The notes under the pieces are model-generated. The model had not been told where the DNA came from, did not search any database, and was given only the letters and a program-made list of their open reading frames with translations. From assembly GCF_013409985.1 (NCBI RefSeq), contig NZ_JACCBY010000006.1:124001-188000 (forward strand): a DNA stretch of 64,000 nt, in the 5' to 3' direction. Of this stretch, positions 52,124 through 61,592 are shown in pieces; position 1 is the first letter of the stretch, and every line of letters starts with the position of its first letter. The DNA is from Sphingomonas melonis (GTDB lineage Bacteria > Pseudomonadota > Alphaproteobacteria > Sphingomonadales > Sphingomonadaceae). The position numbers were made by a program, and so were the translations under genes.

Positions 52124-52869
52124 CCCGCCGCGGCTTCGACGAGCGCTGCGGCTCCCGCTAGCATGAAGCTGTGATCGGAGCCCAGCATGAAGAGCGTGGC
52201 GCCTCTTTCCCGCCAGTAGGGGATGTCGCTGGCGCGCGCGAGGAACATGCCCACGGGTCGTCCGTGGCGCTTGCCCGCGGCGCAGATTCGCTCCACCACC
52301 GCGACGATATGGGGATCGTCCTGACTGTCGGCACCATAGGCCACAGTCAGGTCGACCCTGCCGATGAACAAGGCGTCGATCCCCGCAACGGACGCGATCG
52401 CGTCGATGTCGTCGATCGCTTCTGGATCCTCGATCTGTGCGATCACCACCGTGCGGGCGACGGAGTTCGCCAGATGTTCGGCCATGCTCGTCGTGGTGTA
52501 CCCGGCGGCTCGGGATGATCCCGCATAGCCGCGGCCACCGCGGCCGTATGTCGCGGCCCGGACCAGCGCCGTAGCCTCCTCCGCATTGCGGATGTGAGGT
52601 GCCACGATCCCGGTGGCACCACCGTCGAGGGCGTTGAGGATGTGCTCGCCGGTGGCTGTCGGCACCCTGACCAGTATGTCCGTTTGCCCGGCACGGGCCG
52701 CCAACAGACAGCCGTCAATCGCCAGGCGATCGAACGGCGCGTGCTCCGCGTCGAGGCACAGGCAGTCTAGCGGAGTTCTCGACAGGACCTCGACAATGAT
52801 CGGCGAGGGCGTCTTCACGAAGGTGCCGATGATCAGATTACCGGCGGCAAGGCGCTGCTTCAAGGTCAC
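52120..52869 (-). CDS. HpcH/HpaI-family aldolase
   Basis: A class II 2-keto-3-deoxy-acid aldolase of 249 residues. The GTG at 52869 overlaps the upstream stop (GTGA); a GTG at 52884 is possible. Motifs: LDAEHAPFD, VRVPTATGEHILNALDGGATGIVAPHI (given in part), IAQIEDPEAI with the metal Glu, and ALFIGRVDLTVAYG with the metal Asp. Family members split 2-keto-3-deoxy acids to pyruvate and an aldehyde, a final step that would feed central metabolism. Confidence 0.92.
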   Translation of the reverse strand: MTLKQRLAAGNLIIGTFVKTPSPIIVEVLSRTPLDCLCLDAEHAPFDRLAIDGCLLAARAGQTDILVRVPTATGEHILNALDGGATGIVAPHIRNAEEATALVRAATYGRGGRGYAGSSRAAGYTTTSMAEHLANSVARTVVIAQIEDPEAIDDIDAIASVAGIDALFIGRVDLTVAYGADSQDDPHIVAVVERICAAGKRHGRPVGMFLARASDIPYWRERGATLFMLGSDHSFMLAGAAALVEAAAG

Positions 52870-54017
52870 GCTGCGCGCGCCCACAGCCGGTCACTCGCGC
52901 GAGCCGCGCCTTCCGCCAACGTCGCCAGCTTGGCGTAGACGATGTCGGGATCGACTGCACCGAAGCCGGCGAAAGTGGAGAAGCCGCAGTCCGTGCCCGC
53001 GATCACGCGATCACGGCCGACCAGATCAGCGAATTGCTCGACGCGAAGCGCCACGACCTCGGGATGCTCGATGAAGTTGGTGGTGGAGTCAATGACGCCG
53101 GGGATCAGCACGCGGTCATCCGGTACCAGCGCGGCGAGATCGCGGAACGCCTGCCAGTCGTGCTGGTGGCGGGGATTGGCAGTCTCGAACAGGAGACCCT
53201 GCGGCTTGGCCTTCATGAGCACGGGCAGAATGGTGGCCATTTCGACGTCCATGTGATGCGGACCCTCGTAATTGCCCCAGCACACATGCATCCTGACCTG
53301 CTCCGCGGGGACGTTCCGCAGGGCATGGTTCAGCACCTCTACATGATGTTCGATCAGCGCCAGATATTCCGCCTCGTCACGGTCCTTGTACATCATGTGC
53401 CGGCCGAGCCCGAGGTCGGGACTGTCGAGCTGCAGGATCAGGCCGGCGGCAACGATGGCCTCATACTCCGGACGCATGGCCTCAGCCAAAGCCTCGAGGT
53501 AATCGTCCCGAGTGGCGTAATGCTGGTTCGGCTGGAAGAGTGCGATCACGCCGGGCGATGCGGCGTTCATGAAGCGGCCTACGGAGAACTGTGGAGCAGT
53601 CGCTGCGGCGAACCGCGCGATGTCTTCTTCAAGCGGTGCCAGCGTCTTCGGCGCAACGGGGCCGACGCAGCATGGGCGACGATACGTCGGCGTGCCGCCG
53701 CCTGCAGCCTGTCGGGTCAGGAAGCCGGGAAAGGCTTCCAGATCAGCTGGGGGTGTGCGCGCGGAATCGCCATCGAAGCCGGAGATCCGGTCCTTGATAT
53801 AAGTCGCGTAGCTGATCTTCGACATTTCGCCGTCGGACACGATGTCGACGCCGCTTTCGATCTGTCGCTTGACGCATGCCGTCACGGCTTCGCCGATGAC
53901 GGCGTCGAAGCGACCGTGATCGACATGCTCGCCGCGTTCCAACGCGAAGACGACTTCTGTCACTGCGTTGCTGCGCGGCAGGGAGCCGACGTGGGTGGTG
54001 AGGATACGATCGGCCAT
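52866..54017 (-). CDS. MetE-like (methionine synthase II family) protein
   Basis: A 383-residue protein with the C-terminal MetE/UROD-type TIM barrel: THVGSLPR at the N-terminus, SGVDIVSDGEMSK, LQLDSPDLGLG, MHVCWGNYEGPHH with His/Cys of the zinc site, and IAGTDCGFSTFAGFG with the last Cys ligand. The length matches stand-alone members such as epoxyalkane:coenzyme M transferase relatives rather than full MetE. It may transfer a methyl or thiol group in the pathway. The ATG at 54017 (AGGA site) is preferred over a GTG at 54044. Confidence 0.87.
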   Translation of the reverse strand: MADRILTTHVGSLPRSNAVTEVVFALERGEHVDHGRFDAVIGEAVTACVKRQIESGVDIVSDGEMSKISYATYIKDRISGFDGDSARTPPADLEAFPGFLTRQAAGGGTPTYRRPCCVGPVAPKTLAPLEEDIARFAAATAPQFSVGRFMNAASPGVIALFQPNQHYATRDDYLEALAEAMRPEYEAIVAAGLILQLDSPDLGLGRHMMYKDRDEAEYLALIEHHVEVLNHALRNVPAEQVRMHVCWGNYEGPHHMDVEMATILPVLMKAKPQGLLFETANPRHQHDWQAFRDLAALVPDDRVLIPGVIDSTTNFIEHPEVVALRVEQFADLVGRDRVIAGTDCGFSTFAGFGAVDPDIVYAKLATLAEGAARASDRLWARAA

Positions 54018-54074
54018 GATGTCCTGTTCGCGTACCATGAGCACGCATGCAACGTTATTAGGGGAAGATGAGGC

Positions 54075-54842
54075 TCAGTCCGCCGTCCAGCCGCCATCGA
54101 CCAGCATGCTGGTGCCCGTAACGAGTGCAGAGGCGGGTGATGCGAGATAAACGACTGCGCCCATGATATCCTCCACCGTCCCAAGCCTGCCGAGCTTGAT
54201 CTTGGACAGGACGCTGTCACGAAACGCCGCATCCTCGAAGAACGGGCGTGTCATGGGTGTCTCGATGAAGGTCGGTGCTATGGTGTTGGACCGTACGCCG
54301 TAGGCGGCGAGATCGAGCGACATCGCCTTGGACAAGCCTTCAATGGCCCATTTCGATGCGCAATAGAGGCTGCGGTTGACACCGCCCACATGGCCCATCT
54401 GCGATCCCATGTGGATGATCGAGCCGCCCCGACCGGCGTCGACCATTCCCGTCGCGACGGCCTGGGCGACGAACACGGCGGCCTTGAGGTTCAAGTCGAG
54501 AACGGCGTCGTAGTCGTCCACGCTGACCTCCGTGAACGGTTTAGGCCGGTTGGTGCCCGCATTGTTGACGAGGATGGAGAATGGCCCTGCCTCGCCGATT
54601 GCTCGTCGCACGGCATCGATGTTGAGCACGTCGAGAACGAGTGTGCCCGCCTTGCCGCCCGCTGCGGTGATCGCCGACGCGGCGGCCTGGATCTCGCCCT
54701 CGGTCCGGGCGGCGAGCGTCACCGAAGCCCCGGCGTCCGCCATCGCCACCGCGCAGGCGAGACCCAAGCCCCGTCCCGCTCCGGTGACGAGAGCAGACTG
54801 TCCATCGAGCCGAAAGGACGGGGTGCGCGGCAGCGTGGTCAT
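54075..54842 (-). CDS. SDR-family oxidoreductase
   Basis: A 255-residue dehydrogenase: cofactor motif [25 protein letters not shown], catalytic Ser in HMGSQMG and YCASK. Its ATG overlaps the stop of HisD-like gene 2 (ATGA), so the longer frame into that gene is rejected. It is close to gluconate 5-dehydrogenase or 3-oxoacyl reductase types; the substrate is probably a sugar acid or hydroxy acid. Confidence 0.92.
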   Translation of the reverse strand: MTTLPRTPSFRLDGQSALVTGAGRGLGLACAVAMADAGASVTLAARTEGEIQAAASAITAAGGKAGTLVLDVLNIDAVRRAIGEAGPFSILVNNAGTNRPKPFTEVSVDDYDAVLDLNLKAAVFVAQAVATGMVDAGRGGSIIHMGSQMGHVGGVNRSLYCASKWAIEGLSKAMSLDLAAYGVRSNTIAPTFIETPMTRPFFEDAAFRDSVLSKIKLGRLGTVEDIMGAVVYLASPASALVTGTSMLVDGGWTAD

Positions 54843-56167
54843 TCTGCCGGTACGAGCGCTTCGGCGATGCCCGCGTAGGGTACGTTTCGTCCGCCGTGCC
54901 GGCGTACGCGGACGTTCGCCTGCTCGCCGTGACCGGCGAAGCCCTCCAGGGCGCAAAGGCGGCTGCAATACTCACCGATGAGGGCAGATGCCTCGTCGGT
55001 GGTGACCCGCTGGTAGGTGCAGGTCTTGAGGAACTTGCCGACCCAGAGACCGCCGGTGTAGCGCGCTGCCTTGCGGGTCGGCAGCGTGTGGTTGGTGCCG
55101 ATCACCTTGTCGCCATAGGCGACGTTGGTGCGGGCGCCGAGGAACAGCGCCCCGAAGTTCGTCATGTGCTCAAGAAAATAGTCTGGGTCGCGCGTCATGA
55201 CCTGGACGTGTTCCGAGGCGATCTCGTCCGCGATCCGCACCATCTCGGCGTCATCCTCAGCGACTATTACTTCGCCATAGCTCTCCCAGGCGCGGCGCGC
55301 GTAGTCGGCGGTCGGCAGCACCTGGAGGAGACGCTCGATCTCCTTCATCGTCTCACGCGCCAGCGCCTCGGACGTCGTGAGCAGGATCGCCGGGCTGTCA
55401 GGCCCATGCTCGGCCTGACCGAGCAGGTCCGTGGCGCACAATTCGCCATCGGCACCGACTTCGTCCGCGATCACGAGGGTCTCCGTGGGACCAGCGAACA
55501 GATCGATGCCCACCCGTCCGAACAGCTGGCGCTTCGCCTCAGCGACGTAGGCGTTGCCCGGCCCCACTAGGATGTCCACGGGCGCGATCGTCTGGGTTCC
55601 GAGGCCCATCGCCGCAACCGCCTGGATGCCGCCCAAGCAGTAGATTTCGTCAGCACCTGCCATGGCCTGGGCCGCCACGATGGCAGGCGCGGGACGTCCG
55701 TTAAAGGGGGGCGCGCAGGTTACGACCCGCGCGACGCCTGCCACCTTAGCGGTGATGACGCTCATATGTGCTGAGGCGAGCAGGGGGTACTTGCCTCCTG
55801 GCACGTAGCAGCCCGCTGCGTTGACCGGGATGTTCTTATGGCCGAGCACCACGCCCGGCATCGTCTCGACTTCAATGTCGAGCATAGAGTCGCGTTGAAG
55901 TTGTGCGAAATTGCGGACCTGCTTTTGGGCGAACTCGATATCGTGAAGCGCCTGGGTGTCGAGCTGATCGATACAGTCCTGAATATCTTGCGCGCTGAGA
56001 CGGTAGCTGTCGCGATCCCAGGCATCGAACTTGATAGAGAGCTCGCGGACCGCATGGTCTCCCCGTGCCGACACGTCGGCGAGGATGGTCTCCACCGCGT
56101 TCTGAACCTGACGATCGTTCGTCGCGGTGACCTCAAGATCCCGGCCCCGCTTCAACCACTGCGCCAT
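54839..56167 (-). CDS. HisD-family dehydrogenase 2
   Basis: A 442-residue relative of the protein at 42688, first gene of the operon HisD-like, SDR, MetE-like, aldolase, EamA. Motifs: [73 protein letters not shown] and [19 protein letters not shown]. The ATG at 56167 has an AAGGAGAG site; the operator lies a few bases upstream, ruling out the frame from 56221. Two family members in one regulon suggest oxidation of two different alcohols or alternative substrates. Confidence 0.9.
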   Translation of the reverse strand: MAQWLKRGRDLEVTATNDRQVQNAVETILADVSARGDHAVRELSIKFDAWDRDSYRLSAQDIQDCIDQLDTQALHDIEFAQKQVRNFAQLQRDSMLDIEVETMPGVVLGHKNIPVNAAGCYVPGGKYPLLASAHMSVITAKVAGVARVVTCAPPFNGRPAPAIVAAQAMAGADEIYCLGGIQAVAAMGLGTQTIAPVDILVGPGNAYVAEAKRQLFGRVGIDLFAGPTETLVIADEVGADGELCATDLLGQAEHGPDSPAILLTTSEALARETMKEIERLLQVLPTADYARRAWESYGEVIVAEDDAEMVRIADEIASEHVQVMTRDPDYFLEHMTNFGALFLGARTNVAYGDKVIGTNHTLPTRKAARYTGGLWVGKFLKTCTYQRVTTDEASALIGEYCSRLCALEGFAGHGEQANVRVRRHGGRNVPYAGIAEALVPAE

Positions 56168-56177
56168 ACTCTCTCCT

Positions 56178-56191
56178 TGCATTCGAATGCA
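56178..56191. promoter_or_regulatory. Perfect LacI-type operator before HisD-like gene 2
   Basis: TGCATTCGAATGCA, a perfect 14-bp palindrome (16 bp as TTGCATTCGAATGCAA). It overlaps the space between the presumed transcription start and the AAGGAG ribosome site. Confidence 0.8.
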
Positions 56192-56263
56192 AATGGCATA
56201 ATGTGAGAGAGTGATGAGCACAAGGCGTTTTCAAAACAACGAGAGAGCGAAGAGGGGTGGCGG

Positions 56264-56386
56264 ATGAGACGCCTCAAGCTGATCGCGTTTGTCTGCTTAA
56301 CATCGCTGGCGATGATCTGGATCGTCGCGTTGCAAGGTCCGGAGTTCTGGCGGGGAGATCCGAGACTTCTAAGCAGGGGGCATTGA
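56264..56386 (+). CDS. Possible 40-residue membrane peptide
   Basis: Frame of 40 residues starting MRRLKLIAFVCLTSLAM with one hydrophobic segment and ending WRGDPRLLSRGH. An AGAGGGG site lies just before the ATG. No family is known; it could be chance. Confidence 0.25.
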   Translation: MRRLKLIAFVCLTSLAMIWIVALQGPEFWRGDPRLLSRGH

Positions 56387-56909
56387 CCAGGAGCTGAAGC
56401 ATGTGAAGCATTCAGCCGTCTGCCCGGGCAAAATGAAAAGCCTTTTTGCCGTACGGCGAAAACTAAGATGGTTGCGGGCCGCTTGGCGTTCACTTGAAGG
56501 TCAGGTTCACCCGGACTAGCGGCATCTCTCACGTGTGCGCTCAATCGCTCGACCGGCGCATCGAACACGGCCCTATGCGATAGCTCGATCGCATGTGAGC
56601 GTTACTCTCAAGATGAATGAACGTCTGAAGTCGGGCTGACGCAAACCGACCGGAAACGTCTACTTTTGGGTTCTTACCACTTTGCTTCTGCGGTAATCTG
56701 CCTCCTGGTCAGCCCCTGCGTCGTGATGGACAGCCGCCGCGCTCATCGCGACCAAGCTTCTTCGGCCCCTTCACCGGCCGGACCCTCAACTAGAAGGTTT
56801 TGGTGTAATCAATTTTTTTCCAGGCGCGCAAGTCAGGCCGGCACTTTGTGATCGGATGGTCTTTAGCCCAGCGGCACCCGACGTTAGAAAGCTTTGAGGA
56901 GCGACGATT
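56387..56909. other. Gene-free region before the cupin-8 gene
   Basis: About 520 bases without a supportable gene. Its right end must hold the promoter for the cupin-8 gene. No copy of the LacI-type palindrome was seen here. Confidence 0.5.
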
Positions 56910-57947
56910 ATGACCATCCAAGCCCGCGTCGACGAGAGCGGCCCGGTTGATGCGGCGCGGTTCGCCGACGAGATCGCGACGCGGTCTCAACCGATCGTAC
57001 TGCGCGGTCAGGCGGAGCGATGGCCTGCCGTCATAGCGGGACTTAGTTCCGCCGAGACACTCGTCGACTATATGAAGGCCATGGACCGCGGCCGCCCGGC
57101 CGAGGTGCTCATCGGGCCGCCAGAAATCGAGGGTCGGTTTTTCTATGACCCGACGATGCGGGCCTGCAATTTTCAGAAGAGGTTCGGATCGCTCAGCGGA
57201 CTGCTCGACAAGCTGCTTTCGCTACGCAGCGAGGCTGAGCCCGTCGCCTTATATGCGGGCGCGGCTGCGGCGGATGATCACCTCTCGGCCTGGATCGAGG
57301 ACAATCCCCTGCCGTTTGTGCTGCCCAATGCGAAGCCACGCATATGGGTCGGCAATCGGACGCATGTCTCCACCCATTTCGACGAGGCGAGCAACGTTGC
57401 GGTGGTGGTCGCGGGCCGGCGGCGCTTCACGTTGTTCCCGCCCGAGCAGGTCGGCAATCTGTATGTAGGACCCTTCCATCACACCATCGCCGGCCCGCCG
57501 GTCAGCATGGTGGACGTCGAGAACCCTGATCTTGAACGCTATCCGAAGTACGCAGAGGCGATTCCGCACGGGGTCGTGGCCGATCTCGATCCGGGCGACG
57601 CGCTCTTCATTCCACCGTTCTGGTGGCACAACGTCAAGGCTACCGCCGCGTTCAACGTGATGGTCAACTACTGGTGGGGTGAGCCGCACGCGATCTCGCC
57701 GATGGGCGCGCTGAGCCATGCTATACTCGCGATCCGCGATCTGCCGCCTGCACAGCGTGTGGCCTGGCGGCGCTGGTTCGATCACTACGTGTTCGACGAC
57801 GGCGCGTCGCATGCCGGCGATCACCTGCCGACACATGCCCGGGGAGTGCTCGCGCCACCGTCGGAAATGCGGAACGCCCACTTCACGTCGCAGATTGCCG
57901 AGGGTCTCAGTCCTCAGCCCGCGCCCGCAAGCCGCAAACCCGGCTGA
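56910..57947 (+). CDS. Cupin-8 (JmjC-like) Fe(II)/2-oxoglutarate-type protein
   Basis: A 345-residue protein with a GAGGAG site before the ATG. Core: RSQPIVLRGQAERWPAV, metal ligands in THVSTHFDEASNVAVVVAG (His-x-Asp) and the second His in FIPPFWWHNVKA, plus FTLFPPEQV. Family members hydroxylate proteins or small molecules; in sphingomonads and Caulobacter they often accompany TonB receptor loci. It is convergent with the GH2 gene. Confidence 0.88.
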   Translation: MTIQARVDESGPVDAARFADEIATRSQPIVLRGQAERWPAVIAGLSSAETLVDYMKAMDRGRPAEVLIGPPEIEGRFFYDPTMRACNFQKRFGSLSGLLDKLLSLRSEAEPVALYAGAAAADDHLSAWIEDNPLPFVLPNAKPRIWVGNRTHVSTHFDEASNVAVVVAGRRRFTLFPPEQVGNLYVGPFHHTIAGPPVSMVDVENPDLERYPKYAEAIPHGVVADLDPGDALFIPPFWWHNVKATAAFNVMVNYWWGEPHAISPMGALSHAILAIRDLPPAQRVAWRRWFDHYVFDDGASHAGDHLPTHARGVLAPPSEMRNAHFTSQIAEGLSPQPAPASRKPG

Positions 57948-57993
57948 CGCTCAGGGGAGGCGGGACGCCGAGATGTCGTGACGCTTAGGAGCA

Positions 57994-58020
57994 AAGGGCT
58001 CAACCATCGGTTGCGCCCTT
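57994..58020. terminator. Terminator hairpin between cupin-8 and GH2 genes
   Basis: A 12-bp stem with one mismatch, AAGGGCTCAACC / GGTTGCGCCCTT, three-base loop. It lies between convergent genes. Confidence 0.7.
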
Positions 58021-58040
58021 CGCACATCATCGCCCTTTCC

Positions 58041-61000
58041 TCAGCGCGCAGGCTGCCGCGAGAGCGTGATGAAATGATCCGATTGCGCGACGTTCCATCC
58101 GCGCAGCGTCAGCGCTGCCGGCGCCTGGCCTGAACCTCTGGGATAGCGGATCTCGATGCGCTTCTCCTCTCCTGGCAGGAGCGCCACGTAGTTGTCGCTG
58201 TAGAACGCCGGAAGGATTCGTTTGCCCTCGGCATCGACCAGCGTCAGCTTCGCGTTGAGCGCCGGAACAGCGGTATGGTTGGCGAGCGTCACCGTCACGA
58301 CGTTATCCTCGCCATCGACCGTTTGTGCCGCGACCGAGCTGGTCAACGCCACGGTCCGTAAGGTGTCGAGCATCCGGTAGGAGGCTTCGGTCTTCCCGCG
58401 CCAATAGAAATTGTCCGCAACCGTTTTGCCGGCACGATCGATCAACTCGAGCTTGACCAACACCATCGGGTTGGAGGCGAACAGTCGATCCAGTGGCACC
58501 GGCGCCAGAGGCGTGGCCATATTCGCGCCTGCATCGACAGCGTCCTCACGGAGGAAGAGCTGGATGTTGTCGAGTCCGACGACACGCGTGCGGACCTTCA
58601 GCCCAGGTTGCGCATCCCGGGTCGTGTTGAGGACGACAAGCTCGTTGCCCGGTAGGTTGAGCTGGACATGAAGTGGCTCCGCGGCCTTCTTCGCACCGTA
58701 ATAGGAGGCTTGCGTGTCATAGTCCCAGCTGTAGATCTGCCACGTGTTCGACGGCCATGCGGGATGGGTCATCCAAAGCAGTCGCCCGGAGTTTTTCGTC
58801 CACAGATGGCCGAGGAACCCTTCGTACATCGCCTTGTGCGTCTCGAGGTTCATCATCTGCGCCTTGCGCTCGAAATCCGCGAAGCTGGTTCCAGCGCCGA
58901 ACATGGTGTCGAGCGTGGTCATGAACGTCTTGGTGTCGCCATTCCCGGAGAAATGCCAGTCATGGTACGCCAGGGTGTCGCTCAGCGGCCAAGTCTCGCT
59001 GTCCGGCATGTCAGCGCGTACGGACTCGAGCGTGGACAGGGACGGCGTCCCGGTCTCCACCGAGAAACCCGTTGCGAGTCCGGTGAAATACCCCACCGGC
59101 GGACGATAATTGTAGGGGCCTGACCCCTGCAGGTTGACGACGTTGGAACTGCCCGTGAACCAACGCGTCCCGTCCTCACGCGCGATCACTTCGTCGAGGC
59201 CTTCGTTGAGGGCCGGATAGGGCACCCCTTCGTTGCGGCCGAACCAGAGGATGATCGAAGGGTGGTTGCGGTAGCGGCGCACCACGTCGTCGGCATTCCT
59301 GAGGAACAACGCCGGGTCTTGCGGCTCGACCTGAAAGTTCTGGGTCGATTGCCAGAAGTCGTTGAGCACCATCATGCCGTTCTCGTCGGCGAGGTCGTAG
59401 AATTCCTCTTCGGTGTTGTTGCCCATCCAATTGCGGATGACGTTCATGTGCGCCTCCTTCTGGAGGCGGAAATAAGGCGCGAGACGGGCCCGTCCGATAC
59501 GCTTCATGGCATCGTCCATGCCCCAATTGCCTCCGCGGGCGGCGATCTGGACGCCGTTTACGCGGATCGTCAGGTGCGGTTCGGGCATCGTCGACGTGAT
59601 CGTCGTAACCGCCGGCGAATGTTCCCCCTGGGGCGTCAGAGATTCCGCCCAGCCGTTGGGAGACTGCTTGATGGCCTGATGGCGGACGTCGATCAGACGT
59701 TCGCCGCGCAGGCTGCCGTCGGTGAATTGCAGATTGACCCGGCGAAGGGCGCCAGCTGTATCGAAGAGCGACAAATCGTAGCTGACTTCGCGGATGCCGA
59801 ACTTGTCGGTGCGCGTGTCCGAAAGCTCGCCGTCGGCCAGCGCTTCCAGGGAAAGTTGGTAGAGAGCCTGTTGTCCGTAACCGTTCGGCCACCACAATTT
59901 CGGGTTGGCGATGCGAAGCTGCGTGAATTCGGCGGGTGTGAATACAACCTTGGTTTCGCCGGGGGGCGCCATCACCGTCTTTTCGACACGGACGTCGCCG
60001 AAGGCGGCGCGCACGGTGACGCGGCTGGCGGTGGTCCCTGCGTTCTGGACCGGAACGGTCACGTAGACGTCTGCACTGTCAGTACGGGGTAGGGGCAGGT
60101 CGGTGACGACATGCGGATCGAGCAGCCGGACCGTCCCGTGCGCAAGCAGTTCGACGGGCCGCCATAGTCCCGTGTTGCGGTCGCGAATGCCGGGTATCCA
60201 GTCCCAGCCCTCGGTGGCGACGAACGTCGGACCGTCGATGGCGAGCTGCCCTCCATTCTCTCCTACGCCCGCGCTGATCGACTGCTCGTGGGGGATTCCC
60301 GGATGAGGCGGCGGAGAAACGCGGACCGCCACGACGTTCTCACCCGCGACGGGGACAAGGTCGAACTGGCCACGGATGAAGGCGCCGCGGGTGTCACCCA
60401 GCTTATGGCCGTTCGCCCACACTTCCGCCGCATAGTTGATGCCGCCGAAGACCAGCGTGAGGCGCTTGCCGGCAGCATCGGCAGGCACCGTGAAGCTCGT
60501 GCGGTACCAATAGTCCTGCCGCGCCAGGCTTTCGGGTATCTTGAGATTGTTGAGCCCATAATAGGGATCGGGATATACGCCGCGGTCGACCAGCGTCGTC
60601 AGGACGGTGCCAGGCACGGTTGCCGCGCGCCACGTCCCGGTGGCCCGGCCGGGGCGCGACAGGGTGGCGGCATCTTCGCGCACCTCGGGCGCCGCGGCGA
60701 GCCGCCAGCCGTTCACCAGCCAGCGACCGTCACGTTCACGTGCGAGCCCGGTCGGGGATAAGGGCGTTCGTGCGCTTGGCGCGGTGGTCGCGCTGACCCG
60801 GGCCTTCGGCAAGGTCCAAGCATCCTGTTGCTGCGTGAGGCCGATATTGGCCTGCTTCTGAAAGGGCCAGCCGACGCCGACCTGCCAGAACTGCACCAGG
60901 TCGAAATCTGGCTGCGCGCGAACGGCCGCCGCAATCTCGCCGGTGTTCAACGCCGCGGCGTCGAATCGCGCAGCAACGAGCGATCCGCCGAAATGACGCG

Positions 61001-61511
61001 GCCCTTCGCCGCTGCTCGTCACCGGTGCGACCGCCAGGCGGGGGGCGACTTGGGTGGGGCGGTTCGCGACGGACGCGACCTCGCGACCATTGACGTACAG
61101 CTTCAGTGTTCGACCGTCCGCTACGGCCGCGACATGGGTCCAACGGCCTGCAGCCAACGGGGCTCCGCCGGTGATCGTCCTCTCCCCATCCGCGGCGGTT
61201 GCGCGGCCGTTGGCGAGGCTGAGGCAGCGACAGGCCGCCAGCGGATCACCGATGGCGAGCACCGCACCGGTTGCGCCGGCTGTGCTGGGACGGATCCAGG
61301 CGGACAGTGTCCATGGGGCGTCGGCGCGGACCGCTGTCTCGGCACCCGTCAGCTCGCGCTCGACCCCGATCCCGCCTTCCAGGATGGCGACGTTGTAGGG
61401 GCCGGCATTCGTGATCTCCGACTGCATGACTGGCGCCACGGCTTGCGCAGCCACCGCAGAGGAAAATGCTGTACCGAGCAGCAGGGCGGCGGTTAGCGGC
61501 AACGATCGCAT
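58041..61511 (-). CDS. Exported LamG-GH2 glycoside hydrolase
   Basis: An 1156-residue protein with signal peptide MRSLPLTAALLLGTAFSSAVA and an AGGAGAGG site. Residues about 40-190 resemble a LamG/concanavalin-like domain (WTLSAWIRPS, AGRWTHVAAVADGRTLKLYVNG). The GH2 part follows: sugar-binding domain (WYRTSFTVPADAAGKRL, INYAAEVWANGHKLG), Ig-like domain and TIM barrel (NVIRNWMGNNTEEEFYDLADENGMMV, given in part) with candidate acid/base Glu in ILWFGRNEGVPYP. The type is nearest to beta-mannosidase or exo-beta-glucosaminidase enzymes. It is periplasmic or outer-membrane-associated. Confidence 0.88.
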   Translation of the reverse strand: MRSLPLTAALLLGTAFSSAVAAQAVAPVMQSEITNAGPYNVAILEGGIGVERELTGAETAVRADAPWTLSAWIRPSTAGATGAVLAIGDPLAACRCLSLANGRATAADGERTITGGAPLAAGRWTHVAAVADGRTLKLYVNGREVASVANRPTQVAPRLAVAPVTSSGEGPRHFGGSLVAARFDAAALNTGEIAAAVRAQPDFDLVQFWQVGVGWPFQKQANIGLTQQQDAWTLPKARVSATTAPSARTPLSPTGLARERDGRWLVNGWRLAAAPEVREDAATLSRPGRATGTWRAATVPGTVLTTLVDRGVYPDPYYGLNNLKIPESLARQDYWYRTSFTVPADAAGKRLTLVFGGINYAAEVWANGHKLGDTRGAFIRGQFDLVPVAGENVVAVRVSPPPHPGIPHEQSISAGVGENGGQLAIDGPTFVATEGWDWIPGIRDRNTGLWRPVELLAHGTVRLLDPHVVTDLPLPRTDSADVYVTVPVQNAGTTASRVTVRAAFGDVRVEKTVMAPPGETKVVFTPAEFTQLRIANPKLWWPNGYGQQALYQLSLEALADGELSDTRTDKFGIREVSYDLSLFDTAGALRRVNLQFTDGSLRGERLIDVRHQAIKQSPNGWAESLTPQGEHSPAVTTITSTMPEPHLTIRVNGVQIAARGGNWGMDDAMKRIGRARLAPYFRLQKEAHMNVIRNWMGNNTEEEFYDLADENGMMVLNDFWQSTQNFQVEPQDPALFLRNADDVVRRYRNHPSIILWFGRNEGVPYPALNEGLDEVIAREDGTRWFTGSSNVVNLQGSGPYNYRPPVGYFTGLATGFSVETGTPSLSTLESVRADMPDSETWPLSDTLAYHDWHFSGNGDTKTFMTTLDTMFGAGTSFADFERKAQMMNLETHKAMYEGFLGHLWTKNSGRLLWMTHPAWPSNTWQIYSWDYDTQASYYGAKKAAEPLHVQLNLPGNELVVLNTTRDAQPGLKVRTRVVGLDNIQLFLREDAVDAGANMATPLAPVPLDRLFASNPMVLVKLELIDRAGKTVADNFYWRGKTEASYRMLDTLRTVALTSSVAAQTVDGEDNVVTVTLANHTAVPALNAKLTLVDAEGKRILPAFYSDNYVALLPGEEKRIEIRYPRGSGQAPAALTLRGWNVAQSDHFITLSRQPAR

Positions 61512-61592
61512 GGGGGACCTCTCCTGAGTTTTCGGGCTCGACTTTCCGCCGGCCGGTTGGTTCTACGTTTATCATGTCCGACCTCGTGTCGG

